NCBI RefSeq assembly: GCF_000003815.2
Contig: NC_049980.1
Span: 31,230,155 to 31,262,276 of the forward strand
Length of the DNA stretch: 32,122 nucleotides
Source of the DNA: Branchiostoma floridae
Lineage: Eukaryota; Chordata; Leptocardii; Amphioxiformes; Branchiostomatidae
Direction of reading: 5' to 3'
The translations under genes were made by a program, and so were the position numbers. The notes beneath the pieces were generated by a model, which worked only from the letters and a program-made list of their open reading frames with translations, was not told the origin of the DNA and searched no databases. Position 1 is the stretch's first letter. Every line of letters starts with the position of its first letter. Of the stretch, positions 1-12,500 are shown one piece after another.

Positions 1-484
1 TTTTCCTCATTGGATAGGACAAGCATTTTTTTTACTTGATAGGAAGCAGGCTGAATAAAAATTATAACTGGAAACTATGTGACTCCACTAAAAGAAGTCT
101 AGGGTGGGCAAGTTTTTCTAGGGTAGGTCAGGAAACAGGAAACACAACATGTTTCTTTCCTCGGCCAGGAGGGGAAAGAATGAGGCTTTCCAGGTTTCTT
201 TAGTTTTGGTTGAAACAATGCTATTGTACTGTAGTAACACATTAGAAACTCATATTAAGGGTGTCATGAATTGGCAATGAATAAGTCATCACCACAAAAG
301 CTATAACAAAAAGCCACAGTGGAAATATCATCATTACTTCTTTTCTTTTTTTTTTGCTTTTGAAGGTAATTTCTTTTCCTGGATATTTTATGAAAGAGCG
401 AGATCTGTAATTATTGGTTCAAGTTGTAAAGAAGCCAATCGTTACACTGTAGGTATAATAAGTGTATTTTGTGTCTGTTTCCAG
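1..484 (+). other. Intron upstream of w1, no clear feature
   Basis: AT-rich sequence before the w1 acceptor. Short GGACAAG and GGGCAAG words near 15-110 resemble the ends of the element at 3384, but no paired end or target duplication is visible. No coding sequence is seen. Confidence 0.6.
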
Positions 485-555
485 CCTGTACAGAGTCGTA
501 GACTAGTCCGTGCCATCCTGCCCTACACAAGAGTGCCTGACACAGATGAACTCAG
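485..555 (+). CDS. RASA1: RASA1 exon w1: start of SH3
   Basis: Entered in phase 0 after a TTTCCAG acceptor and followed by GTAGGT. It encodes residues 1-23 plus two bases of a split codon. It contains the RAILPYTRVPDTDEL stretch, which is the ALYDY-type first strand of the RASA1 SH3 domain. The reading frame is open at the acceptor, so coding continues into exons upstream of the window. Confidence 0.93.
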
Positions 556-3500
556 GTAGGTTTCAACCTTGCAGCTTTCCTCTACCAAATATTCTTCTGT
601 ATCTGTATCTATAGTCGGTATAACCCTACTTTTGGCATAAATACCAGCTTCTGTGTTTGTATCTAAGGTAGTCGTTATAACAGCCCTTTGTGTAACATGT
701 TAACACGCCAGGTTCTATATATCTGTAAAGCCGGAATTACTGCCCTTTGGCGTAACACACTGGCTTCTGAAGTTCTGTACCTGTATCTATAGTCGGTATA
801 ACATACCAGCTTCTGTGTTTGTATCTTAGATAGCCGGTATACCCGCCCTACGGTGTGACATACCAGCATCTGTAGAGAAGGTTTAACTGCCCTTCGTAAT
901 ATACCAGCTTCTATATATCTGTATATCCGGTATAACACACCAGCTTCTGTATCTCTACAGCTGGTGTAACTGCCCTTCAGCATATTACACACCAGATTTT
1001 GTAGCTGTATAAGCGGTATGACTGCCCTTCCGTAAAATTAGCACACCAGCTTTGCAGGCACGTGGCGCAGCAGCAGCCGTTTATATTACTCTGAACTTCC
1101 TGTCTCACTCAACCTCTGCACATTTAGCGTTAAGCACTGTTAAAAGCTATCTAATGAATTTGGAGATGCTCTTTTACGTGTAGTACTTGGCGGTAATGAT
1201 TCCCACTCTACGATAGTTCTAGGGAAAAACGAGTTTTTGATTTGAACACCTCGATTTGGGGAACTTGGTACCATGAAAAAAATCATTTGTTGAAAAACTG
1301 TCCTGCAGAACATTGTATTTTTTAAAGCCCTGTAACATAATGCATAACCTTAGATGCCTGTAGCATGGCTGTGCTCATACCTGACATATTTTCACAACGT
1401 GGGCCCGGAAATAGCAGAAAGAACCAGTCTACTTAGTAAACATGGGAATATTTCTTACACATGATGAAGAGGTTTTACCGGGAAATAATTTCCTTTAACT
1501 GACGACATTTGCTTCCGATGACGTCATAGCAGCTGTGCGAGACAAGATTTGAAAGACTAATCTGTTTTAATCATTGCATTAAACATGCTTCATACAAAAC
1601 GTGCATAGCTTTTCCGAGGATAGGTTCCTCTGGTTCTGCCATATTGGCATTGAGAAAGACAGAAATCTTGATAATCACAATTCTTACCAAAGATGAATAG
1701 CTTTTTCCCAAATTATTTCCTAGAAAAGATTTTATTCTGGTTAAGCCATATTAGCTTTAAGATTTGAGAAGCATGATATAAAAGACCATTGAAAATTATG
1801 TACAAGGAAAGATTTAGCTTTCCCCAAAGGATTTCCTTAAAAAGATGACAATTTTTCCTCATGACATCATAGCAGCTTTGAAAAACATGATTGAAAGACT
1901 AATCTATAATTTGATTATTGCATTAAACATACTTCTTACAAAGGATGAAGAGCTTTTCCAACGATATGCTTCTTGTAAAGATGACATTTTCTTCTGGTAA
2001 TGCTATATTTGATTTGAGAAGCACGATATAAAAGAATAAGACTATTTGAAAATTTTACTAACACACAATGAATAGCTTTTCCCCAAAATGTTTCCTAAAT
2101 AGAAGATAACATTTTTTTGGGGTTATCATAGTAGCTTTAAGAAACACAACATGAAAGACAGTCTAAGCTATTAAGTATTACATTATGATACTTCATACAC
2201 ATAGAATAGCTGTTTTTTTAAATCTTTAAATCAAGTAATTTCAAAATTGTAGTTTAATTTATATTTAGAAATTATTTCCTTGAAAAGAATAATTATATGT
2301 TTCCTTCCGGTTGTGCCATAATTATTTTTGGGAAGCACAATATTTTTGAAAATTATATTTAGCATATTCATAACACACTTTTGCTTTTCCCAAAATAGTT
2401 TCCTTTAAAAGATGACATGTTCTCTTGTTGTGACATCATAGCAGCTTTTTGAAGCATGATTTAAAAAACTAGTCTATTTCATTGTTCTATTTAACATCTT
2501 ACAAAGGATGACAAGTTTTTAACTATAAGTTCCTTGGCAATGCCATATTAGCTTTGAGAAGCATAATGTAAAAAACTACTTGAAACTTATATTCAAAATA
2601 TTTGTAAGAAATTCTCACAATAAATGGCTTTTCCCTAAATGACGTTTGTTTTTCTCCTGGTTATGACGTCAATGTAGCTTTGAGAAGCATGATTTGAAAG
2701 ACTAATCTTATTTGATTGTTGAATTAAACATACAACGTACACACCATAAAGAGCTTTTTCTTGAATTATTTCTTTGAAAAGATGTTGTTGTCTCCTAGTT
2801 GTGCCATTTTAGCTTTGTGAAGTACAAAATGAGACTATTTGAAAATTATATTTAGCATATTCCTAACACACAATGAATAGCTTTTCCCCAAATAGTTTCC
2901 TTAAAAGGATGACGTTTTTCCTCACTATGACATCATGTAAGCTTTTTTGAAACAGGGTTTGAAAGACTAATCTATTTCATTGTTGCATTAAACATATACA
3001 CTTCTTACGAACAATGAAAAGAAAGCTTTTTCTCCATTTGTTTCCTCGCAAAAGATGACGTTTCTTCCGATGATGTCATACTAGCCTTGTGAATTCACAA
3101 TATGTAAGACTAATTTGATGATTAACAGTTACACCTAGATAACCCGTTTAAACAGCAGCTAGTGAAACACATGCAAAGCTCAACATACGGCACATGAGGT
3201 ACTCAATAAGTCACATGCGTTTTTATGATATTTTATATGATGATTGTTAGTATTTTTAATTGTAGGATGTCGTTATATGTTGTGTATGTTATGCTTAGTG
3301 TTCAGGTTTTCTGTGTAGTTTTGTTACTCCTGGAAGAGTAGCTCCTGCATGTAACTGCGACAGCTAAAAGGAGTTCATAAAACCAGGGTTGGACAAGTTT
3401 TCTAAAATTCACTTGTCCTATCAGGCAAGAACATAAAAGATTTACTTGCCTGAACAAACTTTTTACTTGCCCGAAATCTAAATGACATTTTTCATGTATT

Positions 3501-6500
3501 TTAACTTCTAGTAATGGAATCTTTTATCATTGACTCTAGTCTTCTGTGTTGATAATGCAATAGTAGCGAGTATATCAAAATCACAATCATGGAAATCTTA
3601 CTTGCCCGATTGGACAAGTGGGTTAGGGCATGCACTTGCCCAATCAGCACTATCACTTGTCAGGGACAATCGGACTATTGGACTTGTCCAACCCTGAAAA
3701 CAATAAACCTATTTCTTGCATAAATATAGAATACTGTAAATGCAGAAATGTTCGCGGTGGATTAATGTTCGCGATTTTCGCGGCGACCACTTCACCGCGA
3801 ACTTAATTAGACTGCAGTCGAAGGTATTACCGCAAAATTAAAACCACCGCGAAAAGTCATTTTTCCCGCTACTGCGAAATTAAATCCCCTTGAACTTAAT
3901 TCATTTACAGTATATATTCTTTACTCCTCTGAACAATGACTTTTCTGTTCCACGTTAGTTTTGAGAAGAGCGATGTGTTCATGGTCCATAACACGATGGA
4001 CGGAGGCTGGCTGTGGGTCACCTCCCAGAGAACCAACGAGAGTGGACTGGTCATCAGGGACCTCGTAGAAGAACTGGTAGGATTTCCACATTTTTGGTGT
4101 CATCATTTTTCTTTATTAAATTTACAGTTGATTGATGATTACAAGATTTTGAAGACGTTTCTTAATTTTAGTTTGAATTGTATTTAGACACACAGTCAAA
4201 TATCTGTTTTGTAGTGTGTAATTAATAGTGATATTATAACTGCAATTCAGTCCTTAGAAAAAAAAAAGTTAAATGAAAACAGCCACACTTCAGTGCTGAT
4301 GATTTTTTACATTAGAAAGAATGGAAAAATGTTGACAATTTCATGACTTTTGCATTTCTCTCTGACACAGGATTTTTATGCCGATCCTCATGAAGGAAAG
4401 GAGTGAGTACTTCCTTTTGTCTTCATTCATTTGATATGATATGATTGGCCAAAGTTTTTGTTTTAGGTTTAGATTTCAGAGGTTTGCATATTTTTACTGT
4501 AAGTTGACATTTGGCAAAAGTCAGCAGATGTGCTTTCAATCACTTTCAAATTGATGTTTTTGATATTAGATTACATTCAGTTTCATTCCAGTGTACTGTA
4601 AATTCATACATTAATGTTGCATTATAGGTGGAAAGGACGTTTTCAATGTTTAAAGTTTGCAGTTGAAATAATACATAAATTTAGTACAGTGGTGATTTCA
4701 ATGTAAATGCTTACTTGTGGTGCCATGAATTTACAATGGAGAAAAACTGGATACAGATTGACAGTATCTACCAGTTCTTGTCCTGAAGTAAGAATTATGA
4801 TACAAGAAAGTGTGTCTTTCTAATACCACATTAAACCAGTTCTGTTTCCTTTTACTATCCACGGCCATTATCAAATTGTTTTTCACTTGTACATGGGTAG
4901 TCAGCCCAGTAGGATCCCAGTAATTACATTAAAAGCTGAAGAATTACAATACAAAAAAGTGTTTTTCTAATACCACAATAAACCAGTTCTGCATAATTTT
5001 ACTCCCCATTACAACTGTAAATGCAGAAATGTTCGTGATGGTTTTATGTTGGCGGTTTCCGCGTTGCCAATTCACCACAAACTTAAAACCACCGCGAACA
5101 TTTTTCCATTACTAGTACACTATGTGACTACAGTCTATGGCACTACAGCAAACTTAAAACCATCGCGAAAGCTTCATTTTCCCGCTACTGCGAAAGTAAA
5201 TCCCCGCGAACTTAATTGCATTTACAGTATCAGTTTGTTTTTCACTTGTATGGGTAGGCAGCACAGTAGGATCCCACTAATCACATTAATAGCTGAACAG
5301 CAGCGATATCAAATCCCATTTCCTCTGTCAGTCGTGCCGGCACTCACGCTGCACTAGCATCATTAGATACAGGAAATTACAAAGACATGCAGATGGCACT
5401 CAAATGGGCGTACTTCCTGTCGCAAACCTCTTTCCTCTCAAATGACATCAGTGATTGCCACTAAGGCAGTAATCAAAGGTAATAGACATTCCTGTGGCCC
5501 GGAGGCTCGGGAGGTATAAACGTTGTGTTGCCGGGAACGTACGCAGTACTTGTAGACTGTCGAATATGATCCAGGCATTGCAGTATGTGGAGCACACTCT
5601 GCTGTGGTAAGACGTAGTTTCAAGCATGAAATGTTGCACGAGGCCATATCGTTGCTTTTCTCTTAGGGAAGTAGTTTATTATAGAAATGTGCAGCTGGAA
5701 AAACCTAACGATTCGTGGCCTCCCGGGACATCTACTTGGAGGTTCGGTAAAATGCAGGATTTTTGTAAGAGGTTGGTCGGTCCATGGTCCTTGTAACGTA
5801 CCTTAAAGTCTGCAGTACTGTTGGCATCGTTTTGGTGTAATGGTTGGGGTGTTTGGCCCAGAAACAAGAGGTACTGGGTTTGAATCCCCTGAAATGCCAC
5901 AGATGTTGCGCCCTTTGCATGACTTTCCTCGCTCTACCTAGATGTAAAAATGGGTACCTAACTTCGGTTAGGGAGGTAAAAGGTTGTTGAAGTAGATGGT
6001 TGGGCTCCACTTCCCAATACTAAAGCCCTAGACCTCTTTCCCCAAGGCCTCAAAACAGCTATGGGACTGCCTTTGCCTACCTAACCTGTACTTAATTGAA
6101 CCTCAGTAGAGGTGTATGTCCCTTTGAAATACAGTGTGCAGTCCTACATTTGTATCTGATATTTGATCACAAACCTTGCTGTGTTTGTGATCTCGTCTGA
6201 TATCATGTGCATGTTTTTTTCCAGGTGGTTTCACGGCACCATCACTAAAGAGAAAGCAGCACAGCTCTTGTCAGGTATCTTTTTCTCTGTTTGTTTCATA
6301 TATTAACCAGTTAAGCTGCCTTAGGTTAGGGCCTAGTCACAAACATCGTATGATTTACCACCATGACTATTTCACGTGTGGTAATAGTGCTGTACATCGT
6401 GAGTCTGTAGCCCCCGTCATCTCAGTGAACCAGACAGAATCGCCCTGAAGAAGGTTGAAACGTTGGTTGGAAATAAAACATGTTTGTGTAAAAAAAAGAG

Positions 6501-9500
6501 TCTCTTTAATTCTGTATCTGTAGCTATATAGCCTGTATAACCGCCGTTTGGCGTAACACACCAGCTTCGCAGGCACGCACACACAAAAACTCTCGCCTTC
6601 TATGCCTCGTGAAACGTGAACATGTTAATGGACATCTGAACACATGTAACCCCATTGAATGCCTTTTTAGCGTAGAATGTTGTTGCTGTTTTGAGTCTTT
6701 TAAATATATCTTATTTGTCTGTTTAAAGATTTTAAGCGAGCTTGTAATGTATTCTAATATACTTGTAATGTATCACACAATTCAGCCTATAAGCTGCTAT
6801 GTTTTACAAATAGATTATTTTTGTTTCTCTCTCTAACTATTCACAGAAGATTGATGACTGATTTTTTTTTGCCCAGATGCCCCAGACTCGGCATTCCTGA
6901 TCCGTCCCAGCGACTCGTCCCCCGGGGATTACTCCCTCTTCTTCCGCAGCAACAACATGATACAACGTTTCCGCATCACACGACAGAACCACGAGGAGTT
7001 CGAGATGGGCGGGCACCACTATGCAACGTACGTCTCTCTTCTGCTGTTGTCAGAATAATTATCATAACGATATTAAGTCTACTTGTCACAACAACATGAT
7101 CCAGCGTTTCCGCATCACGAGGCAGAACCATGATGAGTTCGAGATGGGCGGACACTAGCCTGGTATCCAGCCGTAATATAGCTCCCGAGTCTCTTCTCTC
7201 CTCTTCGCGAAAAGTGACCTAAGACACTCTGTAGCTATATTACGTCTGGATACCAGCGTAGTTTAGCCCCGTGATGCAAACATGTTGTTTCTGCTTGTNN
7301 NNNNNNNNNNNNNNNNNNNNNNNNNNNNNNNNNNNNNNNNNNNNNNNNNNNNNNNNNNNNNNNNNNNNNNNNNNNNNNNNNNNNNNNNNNNNNNNNNNGC
7401 ATCATACGTCTTTATGCTGTTATCAGAATAATTATTGAACAAGGTATTAAACATCCACCAGTTTGAGTTGGGGGGACACCACTAGGCACTATGCAACGTA
7501 CGTCTCTCCAGGGTTCTAGCCAGGATTTTATTTTAGCATTATGGTTATGGCAAGGTAGCTAACAACCAATTTGGAGGATGGTCTTCGCCCTTCCACGGTG
7601 ACATTTTGAAAATGTAGAGTAAAACATTGGCATGATAAGGGTAACCATGAGGGAACTTACTGTAACTCTATTACATGTAATATAAAGTGAGGAAAGTCAT
7701 AGCATGGCATATGATTTACTATTGCACTGGTTTGTGTTGTCATTTCTGTTAAGTTAAGCTCCATATACATTTTATAATTGGATTTGTACCTAGAGTCAGA
7801 CATCCTGCCGATATGCTACACAACCCTGCTCAAATTTTTAGTTTCCTGTGGAAATTTTATATTTTCTCCTTTCATCCCTTCTAGTCTTGACGACATCATC
7901 AAACACTACAAAACAGAGCAAATTGTGGAGGGATACACACTGGGGGAGCCGGTCCCAAACAAGGTGGGTCATGAAGGACAGAAGATTGATTTTTGTGTTA
8001 TTGCAATGATTATCTTTTTTTTCCTTAAACTTGTCATTTGCACTTCTTACTTCAATGTGTATCGGTGTGATGTTTTCCAGGTTAAAGTTTACAACCCCAA
8101 CTTTTACCCAGAATTCTAGGCATAGCTTGTTTTAAGTTGCTTCTGTAAAGTAGAGTTAAAAGAAGTCCTTCCCATGCCTGATGGTGCATAGGGCGGCACC
8201 CATCTCTTTCAGTAGCCCTGGGCCACACAGCTTTGTGCAATCCCTACAGCTGGGGGTAGTCCACTTTAGTGGCATGTGTTCAACTTCCATACTCTTTCCC
8301 GATTGCTAAGTGCTTAAAGCAGAGAAAGCAGCATGTACCGTTTTTAAAGTCTTTGGTATGACTCGGCCGGGGATCAAACTCACGATCTACCAAATGCAAG
8401 GCGAACACTCTACCCACTCAGTAACTGCACCAGTGAGCTAAACTGTATCAATTAAGAAGAATGAATGAAAGATCTTTATTGTGCGTTCATAACTCGACAG
8501 GCTAGGTACAGGTCACTGATAACAGACATAACAGACATATGCAGAAACAACAAGATACAGTTTAACTATTTGAAGGTGCTAAGCTAGCAGGATGGTCAAC
8601 ATCTTCTCGCCTCTTTGAACAAGTGTATATAGGAACAGAACTGATAATGAATAAAGAGACTCTTTTTACACAACCGATGCTTTATTCTCACCGACGTTTT
8701 GGTGACCGTTTGTGTAAAAAGAGTCTCTTTATTCAGTGACGTACCAACCTGATGAAACTGTTCACGGAGAACTGATAATGTTTGAATAAACTTTGATATA
8801 CAAGGTTTCAAATACACATGTCACTTTCACTTTGCTAATCTGGATCAATATCACTTTCCCTTTTACAGAGAAGTCGGCTGAACTCGTTAAACGATGAGGA
8901 CATCTACCAGAGCGTGCGGGCGCGGTCTACGGGGTCCTGTATCATCACACAGCCCAGCGACACCATCGTCAAGAAGGGCTACCTCAGCAAAAAAGGTACA
9001 TTTTCTACATAAGTACTCTGTATTCTGGTCCATGCAACCAGAGTCTATAGCTAGTTTCATGTCTGACGAAAGCTGACGTGCTGAAAAGAACCTTGCAACT
9101 CAGAGACACCATCGTCAAGAAGGGGTACCTCAGCAAAAAAGGTACATTTTCTACTACTGATCTGTGACCCACTGTCCACTCAATACATAAGTACTCTGTA
9201 TTCTGGTCCATGCAACCAGAGTCGATAGCTACATGTAGTTTCATTTCTAAGGAAAGCAGACATGATGTAAAGAACCTTAAGACACCATTGTCAAGAAGGG
9301 GTGCCTCAGCAAAAAAGGTTGATTTTCTACTACTTATCTCTGTTGTCTATGCAACCAGAATCAATAGCTAGTTTCATGTCTGACGAAAGCAGATGTGCAG
9401 AAAGGAACCTTGTAACTCAGAGACACCATTGTCAAGAAGGGGTACCTCAGCAAAAAAGGTAGATTACTTATCTCTGTTGTCTATGCAACCAGAATCGATA

Positions 9501-12500
9501 TTAGGTAGTTTCATGTCGAAAAAAGGCAGACATGCAGGAAAGAACCTTGTAACTCAGAGACACCATTGTCAAGAAGGGGTACCTCAGCAAAAAAGGTAGA
9601 TTACTTATCTCTGTTGTCTATGCAACCAGAATCGATATTAGGTAGTTTCATGTCGAAAAAAGGCAGACATGCAGGAAAGAACCTTGTAACTCAGAGACAC
9701 CATTGTCAAGAAGGGGTACCTCAGCAAAAAAGGTAGATTACTTATCTCTGTTGTCTATGCAACCAGAATCGATATTAGGTAGTTTCATGTCGAAAAAAGG
9801 CAGACATGCAGGAAAGAACCTTGTAACTCAGAGACACCATCTTCAAGAAAGGGTACCTTAACAAGAAAGATAGATTTAATTTTCTACTGCTGGTCTGTAG
9901 CCCACTGTCCACTATACGTGCTAGGAAGGAACTAGGGAAATTTTCCTGAAGCTATGAATATTGTACACTTTTGCATGTCTGTCATGGCCACACTCACAAA
10001 GCTCTGTCATACCGTAGACACATACTTGAACAATTTTCTATTGCGATTCCAATATATGACTAAAGGATACACATGCAAAACCTGATGGAATCATCAGCAA
10101 AAAAAGACAAGCACTCTGCTAATTGTCTCTGTTGTCTTTGCAACAAGAATTGATAGCTAGTCTTATGTCTAAGAAAAGCAGACATGCATGCAGAAAAGAA
10201 CCCTGCAACTCAGAGGCAGACCTGAATCAGGTTATAGATGTTACCTATGTGTCACTGACTGTCATTCTGGTATAGGACTGCTAAGGCAAAGCTGAAGCTG
10301 ATTTTACAATGATCAAAATTGACGGACAGAAACGATATGATATGAAATGACTCTATGAACAGTTTATAGATTGAGGTTTTTTTTTATAGAAAATCTTTGA
10401 CATCCCTTAAGTCTTAACAAGATAAGTTACATTTTACTTGTATTTGATTTTACCAGTCAACAGTAACAGTAACATGGAGTCTTTATTTTTCAGGTCATCG
10501 TAGCAAAAAGTGGAAGAATTTGTTCTTCATTTTGAATGGCACAGAGCAGCATGTCTACTACTTTGAGAATGAGAAGGTTGGTAAAGTCTTACTTATTTTT
10601 TGTCAAAGCATGATTTCTAATGGTCACTAACAGAAGACTAAAAAAATTAGCAGAATTGTGTATGTGTCTTGTATTTAAATAAGACGATCATATTATGATA
10701 ATGATATTTGATTTGATTTGATTTGATTTCGTTTCATTTTTTGTATATGTTTTTGAATATAATAAAATGTTGAATTTTGGTGTTGTAAGGCTAGGCCATA
10801 TGAGCTACATGTAGATGTTTAAATGACACATGATTGTGTTTTCTAATCAGCCCATCAAGAGACTAGTTTAAGTCTATCAAATGTATATTTTCCACAGAGA
10901 ACAAAACCAAAGGGTCTGATCGACTTGAACTATGCTTCAATTTACCCAGTACATGAGAGTCTGTTTGGAAGGTATGGCACTATTCTTCTCCTTAATGTGT
11001 TCTTTATGTAAAGATTTTATTAATGATAACAACGTTTCAACCAGAGGATGCCTGATTGGAGTTTTGGTCAAAAGTGACTGATTGGGTGGGCAAAATAAAA
11101 ACAAGTTGGCTCAGGTACTGATACATTGTAGGTATAGTATTCTATGAACAAATACTCTTGTTTGTATCTTAGTTTTCAAGAGATGGGTACTTGAATGGTG
11201 TGAGTGTGATGCATATGTTTGGTCAGCCCAAATTCAAACAATGGCCGACACTGACAGACTCCTCCGCTCTTCCCACAACTCCACACCAGCCATCGTACTA
11301 AAATTTTATCACATCAATAACTTAACTGCTTTGTTAATAGCCCGGTAACGGGGTCCGACTTATTGTCTTTCAAACAGCTACTTGTGAAATCTACTGTCGA
11401 TAGATTCAGAAGTCACTTTATATCTGATAACCTCTGTACCTGGTCTACTGCATGTAAGTGCGCCTCCTGCCAGGATTTAAGGGCTCGGTAGTCTGATTGA
11501 TTGATTGATTGATTATGTCGTCTTTTATTAATCTTAGTCTGCTGTAACTATTGTATTTTTATGTCGGGGCGAGGGCCAGCAAAGGTGTCACCACCTGTTC
11601 CCCCAACCCTTCCACTGGTGTGGTGAATTTTAATAAAATACAAATAAACAAAAGGGGCCAGTTACAGCCCTGGACAGCAGAGTTCGTGCTACTGTGTAAG
11701 CACATTTTACGAAAATACTAACAATCCCTTCTTCTGTGTGATTCCATGTTTGTTTCTTCCTGTCCAGACCCAACTGTTTCCAGACTGTTGTACGAGCGCT
11801 GAATGATGTCACTACAACATACCTGTGTGCTGACACAGCAGAGCTGGCAAAGGTGAGGAGAAATAGTTACTTAAACTGCCTACTTTAGACCTTAACTGTG
11901 TATCAATCCATTCATCAATTAATCAGTATCCTTTAGTTAGACTGGATGGTGCTGTCGGCGCAAATAGAGAAGTATTACAAAAATAGATGAACAAATACTT
12001 AATAATATCTGAATATTAAACTAGTTATCCAATATCACACTCGGCAAATCTTCTCTAACATTCCAAACTATTACACTGCTAAACTTTCTTCAAACACAAT
12101 ATATGCCTAACCTTTGTGTTGAAAGAGCTTCAATGATACATTGTACACTCTGTACCTACAGGAATGGATCCTGGCCATGCGGCAGTTCTGCACCCAGCCG
12201 AGCAACAAGCAGTCGCCTCTCAACGCCAAGCGGGTCAAGCAGCTGCGCAGCCTGAGCGTGAACGTTCTGGACGCCCGTAACCTGCCCGTGAAGCACCTAC
12301 CTCACCCTTACTGCATGCTGTCCCTGCACGACGTGCACGCAGCCAGGACACAGATGCGCGAGGGGCCCAACCCTCTGTGGTCGGAGGAGTTTGTGTTCGA
12401 GTGAGTGTTTGTTTGTTATTAATAAGTGTAAACAAGATTCAGGTGTAACACACCAGGTTTGTACAGTTTGTGTTTTTTTTTCAGAGCTGGTAAAATACAT

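Noticed and set aside
3936-4187. ATG at 3936 as the start of a short protein
   Set aside because: It lies in the intron upstream of the w2 acceptor; only 3959-4076 is homologous to RASA1.
5823-5892. tRNA gene
   Set aside because: A and B boxes are present but no acceptor stem closes; it is the head of a SINE. The same holds for the minus-strand heads at 8380-8440 and 12759.
6444-6470. Complete hammerhead ribozyme
   Set aside because: CTGAAGA and GAAAC are present, but only five bases separate them, too few for stem II; it is at best a relic.
7778-8119. 113-residue open frame as a separate gene
   Set aside because: It is exon w6 read through into the flanking introns; the conserved part is only 7885-7963.
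9104-9141. Repeat units as extra spliced micro-exons
   Set aside because: A weak CAG precedes each unit, but the 38-nt block would shift the frame and the pyrimidine tract is poor.
9104-9858. CRISPR-like regular array
   Set aside because: The repeated block is the end of a coding exon with its splice donor, and the spacers are themselves repeats; the genome is eukaryotic.
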